The notes under the pieces are model-generated. The model had not been told where the DNA came from. It did no database searches and saw only the letters and a program-made list of their open reading frames with translations. From Pseudactinotalea sp. HY158 (GTDB lineage Bacteria > Actinomycetota > Actinomycetes > Actinomycetales > Beutenbergiaceae), in contig NZ_CP045920.1 of assembly GCF_009660225.1 (NCBI RefSeq), positions 2,554,079-2,618,078 of the forward strand: a stretch of DNA of 64,000 nt. The letters run 5' to 3'. A program made the translations under genes and the position numbers. This document shows positions 38,928 to 47,700 of the stretch, in pieces (position 1 is the first letter of the stretch; each line of letters starts with the position of its first letter).

Positions 38928-40018
38928 GAGCGTCCTCCTTGGGCTGCGCGGGCGGCGGCTCTCCGGCCACGCGAGGTCAGTTCACGGAACCTCGTCCTCG
39001 CCTTGTTCGGGTCGATCTGACGGCGGGCGTAGAGCGCGACGGCCGCGATGATGATGACGCCGCGGAGCACGTCGCGGGCGAACGGATCGATCTGCAGCTC
39101 GTTGAACACGCTGTCGAGCACGCCGAGGATGAACACGGCGGCGATCGTGCCGCCGATGCCGCCCCGGCCGCCGAGCAGGAGCGTGCCGCCGAGGACGACC
39201 GCGGCGATCGAGTCGAGGTCGTAGCCGGCGCTGTAGATCTGCGCCCCCACCCCGGTGCTGAACCGGGCCGCGAGGAGCAGGCCGGCCAGGCCCGCCATGA
39301 GCGAGCTGGCCACGTGGGCGAGGATGAGGGTGCGGTCCGTGCGGATGCCGGACAGGCGCGCGACGTCGATGTTCCCGCCGACGGCGAACATGCTGTGGCC
39401 GGTGCGCGTGCGCTGCAGCACGATGATCCCGACGACGGCGATGACGAGCATGATGATCGTCGAGAGCGGCAGGATGCCGATGCGCGTGTAGCCGAACGCC
39501 ACGAACGAGTTCGGCACGGAGCCGGACGGGCCGGGGTACTGGGTGTCGAGGAAGCCCTTGATCATGAGGCCGGCGCCGAGGGTGGTGATGAAGGCGTGGA
39601 CTCCGAGCTTCGTGGTGACCACGCCGTTGAAGAACCCGACGGCGGCGGAGACGGCGAGCGCCGCGACGATCCCGAGGACGACCCGGGACTCCTGTCCGTT
39701 CATGACGACGGCCGCGACGATACTCGACAGCGCGGCGACGTAGCCGACCGAGAGGTCGAGCGAGCGGCACAGGATGACGAACGTCTGCCCAATGGCGATG
39801 AAGCCGAGCAGGCTCGATCGGGTGAGGATGTCGACGATCGACCCGCCGCTGAAGAGGTTCTCGCCCTCGGTGGCGAGCAGCACGGCGCCGACGGCGACGA
39901 CGATGACGAGGGCGACGTAGATGAGCGGGAACGAGCGCAGCCTCGACTGCAGGGAGGAGCTCCCGGTGCCCGTTCGGGACGCCGGCGCGGCGGCGCGCGA
40001 TTCGGTCGGGGCGGTCAT
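38924..40018 (-). CDS. Sugar ABC transporter permease (operon 2, first)
   Basis: 364 residues. After a Ser/Ala/Thr-rich cytoplasmic N-terminus (about 35 residues) it shows the RbsC pattern: LGFIAIGQTFVILCRSLDLSVG (in part), RTGHSMFAVGGNIDVARLSGI (in part, coupling loop) and LDSIAAVVLGGTLLLGGRGG. The start overlaps the ATPase stop (ATGA, 40015-40018). The C-terminal tail is long and very basic (RRQIDPNKARTRFRELTSRG). Confidence 0.92.
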   Translation of the reverse strand: MTAPTESRAAAPASRTGTGSSSLQSRLRSFPLIYVALVIVVAVGAVLLATEGENLFSGGSIVDILTRSSLLGFIAIGQTFVILCRSLDLSVGYVAALSSIVAAVVMNGQESRVVLGIVAALAVSAAVGFFNGVVTTKLGVHAFITTLGAGLMIKGFLDTQYPGPSGSVPNSFVAFGYTRIGILPLSTIIMLVIAVVGIIVLQRTRTGHSMFAVGGNIDVARLSGIRTDRTLILAHVASSLMAGLAGLLLAARFSTGVGAQIYSAGYDLDSIAAVVLGGTLLLGGRGGIGGTIAAVFILGVLDSVFNELQIDPFARDVLRGVIIIAAVALYARRQIDPNKARTRFRELTSRGRRAAARAAQGGRS

Positions 40019-41523
40019 GCGAGTTCCTCGATTGCGTCGGTGCGGATGGCCAGGGCCATGACTTCCTCCTCGTCGGCGCCACCGGGCAGTTCGCCGCTGA
40101 TCTCGCCGTCGCCCAGCACGATGATGCGGTCGGCCATGCCGATGACCTCGGGCAGTTCCGAGGAGATGAGCACGATCGCCACCCCCCGGGCCGCCAGGTC
40201 GCGCATGAGTTCGTACACCGCGTGCTTGGCGCCGACGTCGATGCCGCGGGTGGGCTCGTCCATGATGATGACGCCCGGGTCGGTCAGCAACCACTTGGCG
40301 AGGACGACCTTCTGCTGGTTGCCGCCGGAGAGGAACCGGACCTCGTGGCCGCCGCTGCGGGCGGCGAGTTCGAGCGACGAGAGGACCCCGGGGGCACGGC
40401 GGGCGCCGGCCTTGGCCTTGCGCGGCATGACGGCGTCGAGCACGAGCCGGACGTTGGCCGCGACCGACTGGTTGAGGGCGAGCCCCTCGGCCTTGCGGTC
40501 CTCGGTCACGAGGGCGAGCCCGGCGCGGACGGCGTCGCGCGGACTGCGCGGGTCGATGCGGGTGCCGTCGACGGCGATCTCGCCGGTGACGAACCGCTCG
40601 ACGCCGAAGATCCCGTGGGCGATCTCGGTGCGGCCACTGCCCTGCAGGCCCGCGAGGGCCACGATCTCGCCGCCGTGGACGTCGAAGTCGATGCCGCGGA
40701 CCATCCCGTTGCCGGCGCCGCGCACGCTCAGGCGGACGTCACCGACACTCGTGCCCTCGCGCTTCTCCGGGAACATCGCGCTCATCGAGCGGCCCACCAT
40801 CTTGCGCACGAGTTCGTCGGTGGTGATGTCGGCCGCGTCGACCGAGTCGACCAGGGCGCCGTCCTTGAGGATGGTGATGCGGTCGCAGAGGTCGAAGATC
40901 TCCTTGAGCCGGTGGGAGACGTAGAGCACGGCCACCCCGCGCTCCTGCAACCGGTGCACGAGGCCGTAGAGGAGCTCGACCTCGTGGTCGGCGAGCGCGG
41001 CGGTCGGCTCGTCCATCGAGATGATGCGGGCGTCGAAGCTCATCGCCTTGACGATCTCGACGACCTGCTGCTCGGCGACGGAGAGGCTGCGCACCCTCGT
41101 GTGGGCGGAGATGCCGTCGATGCCCAGGTCGTCGAACAGGGCGGTCGTCTCGCGCACCATCCGCGCCCGGTCGACCAGGCCGTGCTTACGGGGCTCGCGG
41201 CCCAGGTAGACGTTCTCGGCCACGGTGCGCTCGGGGAGCAGGTTGAACTCCTGGAAGACCGTGGTCACCCCGGCGGCCTGAGCCTCGAGGGGATGGGAGA
41301 AGGCGACCTCGCGGCCGTCGAGGGTGATCGTGCCGCCGTCGGCCTGGTGGACCCCCGCGAGGATCTTCATGACCGTGGACTTGCCGGCGCCGTTCTCGCC
41401 GACGAGGGCATGCACCTCACCGGCGCGGACCTCGAGGTCGATGCCGTGCAGGACCTCGACGCCGAAGAACGACTTCGTGATCCCGCTCATTCGGAGCAAC
41501 GGCGCCCCTGTCGTCTTCGTCAC
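40015..41523 (-). CDS. Sugar ABC transporter ATPase, two cassettes (operon 2)
   Basis: 502 residues from a GTG at 41523 that overlaps the Gfo/Idh stop (GTGA) and has GGAGG about 9 nt upstream; an ATG at 41541 is the alternative. Cassette 1: Walker A GENGAGKST (about 41-49), LSVAEQQVVEIVKAMS signature region, RIISMDEPTAAL. Cassette 2: GLQGSGRTE (degenerate Walker A), FLSGGNQQKVVLAKWL, VIIMDEPTRGIDVG. Same family as the operon 1 ATPase and the RbsA/MglA group. It energises import with the two downstream permeases. Confidence 0.92.
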   Translation of the reverse strand: MTKTTGAPLLRMSGITKSFFGVEVLHGIDLEVRAGEVHALVGENGAGKSTVMKILAGVHQADGGTITLDGREVAFSHPLEAQAAGVTTVFQEFNLLPERTVAENVYLGREPRKHGLVDRARMVRETTALFDDLGIDGISAHTRVRSLSVAEQQVVEIVKAMSFDARIISMDEPTAALADHEVELLYGLVHRLQERGVAVLYVSHRLKEIFDLCDRITILKDGALVDSVDAADITTDELVRKMVGRSMSAMFPEKREGTSVGDVRLSVRGAGNGMVRGIDFDVHGGEIVALAGLQGSGRTEIAHGIFGVERFVTGEIAVDGTRIDPRSPRDAVRAGLALVTEDRKAEGLALNQSVAANVRLVLDAVMPRKAKAGARRAPGVLSSLELAARSGGHEVRFLSGGNQQKVVLAKWLLTDPGVIIMDEPTRGIDVGAKHAVYELMRDLAARGVAIVLISSELPEVIGMADRIIVLGDGEISGELPGGADEEEVMALAIRTDAIEELA

Positions 41524-42659
41524 CGGTCGACCTCCACCCATGTCTGTGATGCCGCGGACCGAACGACCGCGTCGGCGAGCCGGGCGGCCCGGAGGCCGTC
41601 GGCGAAGGTCGGCAGTCCGTCCGGCGCCTCGCCCGCGATCGCGCTCGCGGTGTCCGCGACGAAGCCCGCGAAGCACTCCTGGTACCCCTGTGGGTGCCCG
41701 GCGGGGACCGTGGTGTAGCGGGCGGCGGCCGGGGAGAGCGTCTCGGGGTCGCGGACGAGGAGCTGGGAGCCCTCGCGCCGGCCGACCCACAGCTTCTCCG
41801 ACTCCTCCTGGTCGAAGGCCAGGGTCGACTCGGTGCCCGAGACCTCGAGCAGCAGCCGGTTCTTCCGGCCGGGCGAGACCTGGGAGATGGTCGCGGTGCC
41901 GAGCACGCCGCCCCGGGTCTCGAACTGCATGACCACGAGGTCCTCGGTGTCCACCGCGTGCCGGGAGTCGACGCCACGGGTCGCATTCACGGTGTTGCTC
42001 CGGGCGCTCAGCGAGGTGATCGTGTCGCCGCTGACGAATTCGAGCAGGTCGCACCAGTGGGAGCCGATGTCACCGAACGCGCGCGTCTGGCCGCCCTGGC
42101 GCGCATCCACCCGCCAGTTGTCGTCCGTGGCGGCGCAGAGCCAGTCCTGCAGGTAGGCGCCGTGGGCGAGCAGCAGCCGACCGAGCTCGCCGCGGCGCAC
42201 CCGGTCGCGGGCCTCGCGGACCATCGGGTGGAACCGGTAGACGAAGGGGACGGTGCCGACGGCGCCGGTCTGTTCGATGGCCTGCCACATGTCGTGGGCA
42301 TCGCCGGGGTTCGTGGCGAGCGGCTTCTCGCACACGATGTGCTTGCCGGCCTCGATGGCGCGCATGACGAGCGGGTGGTGCAGGTAGTTGGGGGTGCACA
42401 CGTGCACGACGTCCACGTCGTCTGCGCTGAGCAGCTCGTCGACGTTTGCGATCGTACGGGTCGCCAGGAGCGCCTCGCTCGCCTCGGCGGAACGCTCGGG
42501 ATTGGACGCGACGACGCCGACCACCTCGCCCCCGTTGACACGGATCGCACGAGCATGGACACCGCCCATGAAACCGGCGCCGATGATCCCGGCCCGGTAT
42601 GTGGTCGTTGCCGCGACAGCGCGCGCTCTCTTGTCGACAGTGACGTCAGTTACAGCCAT
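41520..42659 (-). CDS. Gfo/Idh/MocA family oxidoreductase (operon 2)
   Basis: 379 residues; first gene of operon 2. Rossmann motif AGIIGAGFMGGVHARAI (about 24-40), VDVVHVCTPNYLHHPLVM (about 82-99), EKPLATNPGDAHDMW (catalytic Lys, about 114-128) and FGDIGSHWCDLLEFVSGD (about 199-216, active-site His). The C-terminal domain is typical of sugar/inositol dehydrogenases. The start at 42659 is 6 nt from the -10, so the message is probably leaderless. Together with the epimerase and transporter it suggests oxidation of an imported sugar or of a keto-sugar product. Confidence 0.9.
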   Translation of the reverse strand: MAVTDVTVDKRARAVAATTTYRAGIIGAGFMGGVHARAIRVNGGEVVGVVASNPERSAEASEALLATRTIANVDELLSADDVDVVHVCTPNYLHHPLVMRAIEAGKHIVCEKPLATNPGDAHDMWQAIEQTGAVGTVPFVYRFHPMVREARDRVRRGELGRLLLAHGAYLQDWLCAATDDNWRVDARQGGQTRAFGDIGSHWCDLLEFVSGDTITSLSARSNTVNATRGVDSRHAVDTEDLVVMQFETRGGVLGTATISQVSPGRKNRLLLEVSGTESTLAFDQEESEKLWVGRREGSQLLVRDPETLSPAAARYTTVPAGHPQGYQECFAGFVADTASAIAGEAPDGLPTFADGLRAARLADAVVRSAASQTWVEVDR

Positions 42660-42665
42660 GGGGAG

Positions 42666-42702
42666 ACCGTAGAGGAACTTCTAGAACCTGTCAACCAAAA
42701 GT
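42666..42702 (-). promoter_or_regulatory. Promoter plus putative operator of sugar operon 2
   Basis: Minus strand TTGACA (42689-42694), 17-bp spacer, TACGGT (42666-42671), then 6 nt to the ATG. GTCAACCAAAAGT (42690-42702) overlaps the -35 and is identical to the operon 1 box at 16534-16546, 26 kb away. Confidence 0.78.
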
Positions 42703-42958
42703 GCGGTTGCTGTGGCGCGACATCTGTGAAGCGGCACGGTTTGGCGGTCGTCGAACCGACGGAAACGTGAGCAACCGTGCCACTTTCATCGACGAAAGCG
42801 GCAACGCGCGGCGTCACGCCGGGGACGGCGCCCGACCCCCGGACGCCGTCCCACGGCCTGCCGACCTGGGGCCTGCCGGGCCCGGCAGGCCGCAGTCGGG
42901 CTCAGCAGGCCTCAGCAGGCCTCAGTCGGGCTGAGCAGGCCTCTCTGCTCAGCTCAGC
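42703..42958. other. Intergenic stretch with GC-rich hairpins and short repeats
   Basis: No gene is seen. CCTGCCGGGCCCGGCAGG (about 42873-42890) is a palindrome, followed by several AGCAGGCCTCAG-type direct repeats to about 42945, just past the stop of the LSTTG protein. It probably terminates that minus-strand gene. Confidence 0.5.
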
Positions 42959-43372
42959 TCACCTGCTGCGTGCGCGCCGGCGGACGGCGAGGTACACCAC
43001 GACGCCGACGGCGACGAGTGCGATCGCCGCGATGAGCAGGGGTTCGCCGAGGTCGAATCCGGTCGTCGACAACGCCCCGTCATCACTGGGCGACGCGCTC
43101 GACGTCGGACCCTCCGGCGAGGTGGGCCCCTCCGTCGAGGTCGGCCCGCCGGTCGGTGTCGCCGTCGGTGTCGCCGTCTCGGTCGGAGGCTCGGTCGGCG
43201 CCTCGGTCGGCGTCTCGGTCGACGTGATCTCCACGTCGACGTGCACGCCACTGTCGGCGTCCATGGTCTCGCTCGACGCGCCGTCGGTCGAGGCCCCCAT
43301 GACCGAAAGAGCCGCAATACCACCCGCAAAGAATCGGGCCGAAATACTATTCCAGCGTCGGTTACGAGCCAT
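42959..43372 (-). CDS. Small surface protein with atypical sorting signal (LSTTG)
   Basis: 137 residues from the ATG at 43372 (AGGAG upstream). Signal peptide about 1-29, then VHVDVEITSTETPTEAPTEP and a Thr/Pro/Ser/Gly-rich stalk, LSTTG at about 103, a hydrophobic segment (LLIAAIALVAVGVVVYLAV) and RRRARSR. Layout and the VDVEIT start of the stalk match the small LPXTG protein at 26.7-27.2 kb, so this is its counterpart beside the second WxL-like gene. LSTTG departs from LPXTG and from the LAXTG class; whether a sortase accepts it is open. Confidence 0.7.
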   Translation of the reverse strand: MARNRRWNSISARFFAGGIAALSVMGASTDGASSETMDADSGVHVDVEITSTETPTEAPTEPPTETATPTATPTGGPTSTEGPTSPEGPTSSASPSDDGALSTTGFDLGEPLLIAAIALVAVGVVVYLAVRRRARSR

Positions 43373-43520
43373 TAGTCCATACTCCTGTCGTCGTGCCCTC
43401 ATGCCCTCGAGATGCGTTCTGTAGCCCATACCCCCGGGCCCGCTCCGAGCATAGCGGCGATCTGCATCGATATCGAATTGCATTACCCGTCCAACGGTGC
43501 GCGGTAACGCACGGGCGAAC

Positions 43521-43554
43521 CGTGACCGGGTCCTGCGAACAGGACCCGGTCACG
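43521..43554 (-). terminator. Hairpin after the second WxL-like gene
   Basis: Perfect 15-bp stem (43521-43535 with 43540-43554) closed by a CGAA tetraloop. It lies about 65 nt beyond the stop at 43620. Confidence 0.85.
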
Positions 43555-43600
43555 GTCACTCGACGGATTCCGAGCACCGGAGCCTCTCCGTCCGGTCGGC

Positions 43601-44735
43601 GTGCTCGGTCAGGGTCGGGTCACTGTCCGTCTTCGAAGAGCGAGAGGGTCAGCACCGAGGAATAGCTGCCCGGGGCCACATCGGTCTCGGTACGCAGCAC
43701 CAGGTCCGCATTCGCCGTCCAACTGCCGTTCTCCGCCTGCGCCTCCTGGGAGTCGAGCGTCAGCAGGAACAACTCCTCACCCGCCAACCCGGGACCCTCG
43801 CCGACCGCGTCGAGCACGGTACCGACCTCCTGCCCCTCACCCACGGCCCCGCTCGAACTCTCGGTCACCATCGCCGGCGTCCACCCCAGGTGCTCCGGAC
43901 CGATCGAGGCCTGCCCCGCATCACCCACGAAGTCACTCGCCTGACCCACCACATACCAGTACACGCCCTCGGGCGCGTCACTGCGATCATCGGTCACGGT
44001 CACATTCGGCAACTCCCCGGTGAACTGACGGAACTCCTCGGTCGACCCGTCCTCGACCAGCGTCGACTCCGTGCCATCGACCGTCATCGTCAACGCACCC
44101 ACCGACTCGATCTCGACACCGATCTCGACCGCACTGGTGTCCTCGGCATCCGGATGCGCGGCCATCGCCGCCGTCCCCACACCCACGAGCATCACACCAC
44201 CGACCGCACCGACCACGGCACGCCCGACCACACCGCGCTGAACCACACTGCGCTTGACCATCTTCTTCTCCCATTCCGGCTCAACACCGAACCGATCGAT
44301 ACGACACAGGCCCACCGGGCCCGCGAACCACACATCACAACAACGACCCGGCCACCCGCGGGTGGCCGGCCGGGGCCGGCCCGCCCCCGGGAACACACAC
44401 CCCCGGGGAACGGACCGACCACCGACCCACTCGACCTACGAGCAGGACACCGCCTCGTAGGCGAGCACCTCCTGCCCATCCAGCCCGTCGCCGCCCGTCG
44501 CATCGACGGTGAGCTCACCGCCGTCGATCGCGACCGACCGCGTCGTGAACGCGAGCGACTTCGTCGCACCATCGGCCAGACCCACAACAGACCTGGTACC
44601 GAAGGCCGTCTCCACACTCACATCGAGCGGGACACCGGCCACATTCGTCACCGACGCCACCAACACCTGCCGACCGGCCACACACCGAGTCGTCACCGAC
44701 GTCTCCGTCAGCACCTCCGCCGGCGGCTCCGGCTC
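43601..44735. repeat. Large duplicated segment, copy B (1135 bp)
   Basis: Partner of 28315-29451. It contains the second WxL-like gene, its upstream region and the end of exoprotein 4. Outside these limits the two loci are unrelated: the DUF916 gene follows copy A, a terminator and the LSTTG gene follow copy B. The sharp boundaries suggest a recent duplication or ongoing gene conversion. Confidence 0.95.
43620..44261 (-). CDS. WxL-like surface protein, copy B
   Basis: 213 residues, identical to the protein at 28.3-29.0 kb except for one residue (GQASIGPEH here, GQAPIGPEH there). Same start (ATG 44261), SD and signal peptide. A terminator hairpin follows and no DUF916 gene is present, so if it needs a partner it must use the single DUF916 protein encoded at 27.2-28.3 kb or one outside the window. 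The LSTTG surface protein lies 248 nt downstream. Confidence 0.72.
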   Translation of the reverse strand: MVKRSVVQRGVVGRAVVGAVGGVMLVGVGTAAMAAHPDAEDTSAVEIGVEIESVGALTMTVDGTESTLVEDGSTEEFRQFTGELPNVTVTDDRSDAPEGVYWYVVGQASDFVGDAGQASIGPEHLGWTPAMVTESSSGAVGEGQEVGTVLDAVGEGPGLAGEELFLLTLDSQEAQAENGSWTANADLVLRTETDVAPGSYSSVLTLSLFEDGQ

Positions 44736-47700
44736 ACCGGCCTCGAGCCCGGTGAGGTACTCGAACCCGGTCGTCACGAACTCCTCACCCTGAGGGGCCA
44801 GGTCGTACTCCATCACGTAGTACGCGATATCGGCCTCGAGCGCCGCCGCCAGGATCGCCTGCAACGGCACATCGCCCTCACCGAGGTTCGTGAACTGCGG
44901 ACTTCCGGGACCGCCCAGGTTGATGGCGTCCTTGATGTGGAGCAGATCGATCCGGTCGCCGTAGGTCTCGAGCAGCGTCGGCACATCCACACCGGCATGG
45001 GCCGCCCAACCGACGTCCACCTGGAACGTCACGAACTCGGGATCGGTCTCGCGCACGAGGATCTCCCATGCCGAGAGCACCTCGCCCTCGTGCTCATAGG
45101 TCGTGGTGAACTCGCCGGCATGGTTGTGGCCGAAGAACTTGCCCACACCCGCCTCGACGGACCGCTGACCCAGCCGGTTCATCGCCTCGGCCGTGGCCAG
45201 CGTGTTCTCGTACGTGCCGATTCCCGGACTGGGGAATCCGCCCGAACCCACGTACTCCTGACCCACGGTCGAAACATACGCCAGCGTCTGATCGAAGCTG
45301 CCCTCGCTCACATTGTAGTGAGAGGACGGCACGCTCAATCCATTCGCATCCGCCAGTGCACGGAACTCCCCGGCCGTATAGCCGCTGTAGTTCCCGCCAT
45401 ACGGTTCGATATTCTCCAAACCGATCGAACCCAACCGGCCCAGCACCGACTCCAGCCCATCCGCATTCACCCATGGGATCAACGAATACAGCTGAATCGA
45501 CACCCGGTCGACCGGTACCACCACCGGCTCGACCGGCACCTCATCGACCACCCGGAAGTAGTCGAAGGCGACCTCGGTCGGCTCGGACTGGCTCTTGCCG
45601 ACCGTGAACAGGCCGGGCCCGGCGTCGCCGAGTCCGCTGTGCGTCACCGAGCCGGGCAGATCCGTCCACTCCTGGCCGTCATAGGAGAACGCTCCCGTGA
45701 ACGTATCGCCGGAGCGGCTGAGCCGGACGTAGTAGTCGCCGTTCTCGGAGAGCGGCAGGTCGGCGATGTCGGCCTGCTCGGGCTGCTGGAACTGCCCGTT
45801 CACCTCGGAACGGATCTCCAGGCGCAGGGGCGCCTCGTTGCCCGCCGTGTCGGCGGCGAAGACCGGGTCGACCTTGACGTAGTTGTCGGGGTCGGCGTAG
45901 ACCATGATCCCGGCCTGGTGCCACTGGCTCGAGAAGCCCGAGTTGAACTTGGTCTCCACGGTCCACTCGTCGCCCTCGACGACGGTCGAACGCAGGATGT
46001 TCGGAACGGGCTCGTTCACCGTGCCGTTGATGTCGGCATCGACCGTGGTCACCCGGTAGGCGCCGTCGCTGACCCCTGCCAGGGCCGGGTCGTAGTCGAT
46101 GATGTCCCAACGGCAGGCGTCGACCTCATCACCGTCGAACTCGTCGTCCGCCGAGATCTCGGCACCGGGGTTCGCGCACACGGGAGCCGCGGGGCCCTGC
46201 CCCGCGTCCGAGTGGAAGGCGAGCGAGTCGAGGTCGACTCCCCCGGTGCTGGTCACCACGAGCGAACCGGAACCCGCGGGGACGGTCTCGAGGGCCGCCT
46301 CGACGCTCTGCCAGCCGTCGGCTCCGGTGAACGCCAGTTCGGCGAACGGTGCCGGCTCGTCGTTCCAGCCCAGCGAGATCGTGCCCGTGCCCGTGCCCGT
46401 GGCGGTCACGGAGTCCATGACCTCACCGCTGGGAGCGTGCGTGAACGCGATCGGCGAGAAGGTGAGCGAATCGCCGTCGTCGAACTCGGTCACGTACGAG
46501 CCACCGCTGGCGCCGGCGTCGTTGACCACCGTGATGCCCTCGGCCGTGTCGTACCACTCGGCCTCCTGCAGCGTCGGCGTGAGGATGAGCGTGGCCTCCC
46601 CGGTCGTCGCCGGGACGTCGCCCTGGGCGTCGTCGGTGTAGCTCACCACGAGGGTTCCGAAGATCTTCTCTCCCGCCCCGTGGTCCTTCGCGCTCTCGCT
46701 CGTCTGGATCGTGAACTCGCACCCGGTGCCGGTGACCTCGGGGTGGGCGTGCTGGTCGTGGCCGAGCCCGAAGGTGTGCCCGACCCGCGCGCAGTCCGGT
46801 GTGTCGCCGTCCTCCGCGTCCGTGACGGACACGGTGATGTCGACGCTGTCGCCCCAGTCGAAGAACGAACCGTCGTCGACGTCGAGGGTGATCTCCGGCG
46901 CGGTGTTGCCGACCGTGATCTGCTGGACGGCCAGGCCGAAGAGGCCCTCCGGATCCGTCACGCGCAGGATCGCCTTGTACTGGCCGAGCTCGGAGTAGGT
47001 GTGGGTGATCGTCTCGCCCTGGTCGTCGATGACGCCGTCGCCGTCGAAGTCCCACTCGTAGGTGAGTGCCTCGCCCTCCGGATCGAAGGAGCCGGAGGCG
47101 TCGAAGGTCACGTCGAGCGGGGCGTCACTGCCGGAGACCTTGTCGACCGAGATCGCCGGCCGGGGGGTCTTGTTCTCCGGGTTGTAGTCGATGCGGTAGA
47201 TGCCCGCCTCCGGGTTCTGCCGGAAGAAGCCCTTGCCGTACTCGAGCACATAGAGGGAGCCGTCCGGCCCGAACTCCATGTCCATGATTCCCGACCACTC
47301 GGGTGCCGCCTGCTCGTAGAGAGCCGAGCTCGGCAGGAAGTTGGTCACGCCGGTGACCTCCCCGGCGCTCGAGAGCTCGTCCATCTCGATGGCCGCGACG
47401 TAGTCCTGGGAGAACTCGGCCATGAAGGCCTTGCCGTCCCAGTACTCCGGGAACTGAGTCGGTGAGGGGTTGGTCTCGTCGTAGCGGAAGACGGGCCCGC
47501 CCATCGGGGCCTGACCGCCGCGGCTCGAGAAGGTCACGAACTCGTCCCAGGGCTGGTCCCCGGCGTTGTCGCCGTACCAGATCTGCGGCTGCGTGACCGC
47601 CGGGAGCTCGGTCAGGCCGGTGTTCCAGGTGGAGTTGTTCACCGGGGCGGCGCAGTCGAAGAACTCACCGGGGGTGCCGGTCTCGTAGTCCCACTCGTTG

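Noticed and set aside
43497-47465. Long plus-strand frame opposite exoprotein 4 and the second WxL-like gene
   Set aside because: Shadow frame; it crosses three separate minus-strand genes and their spacers and has no protein-like features.
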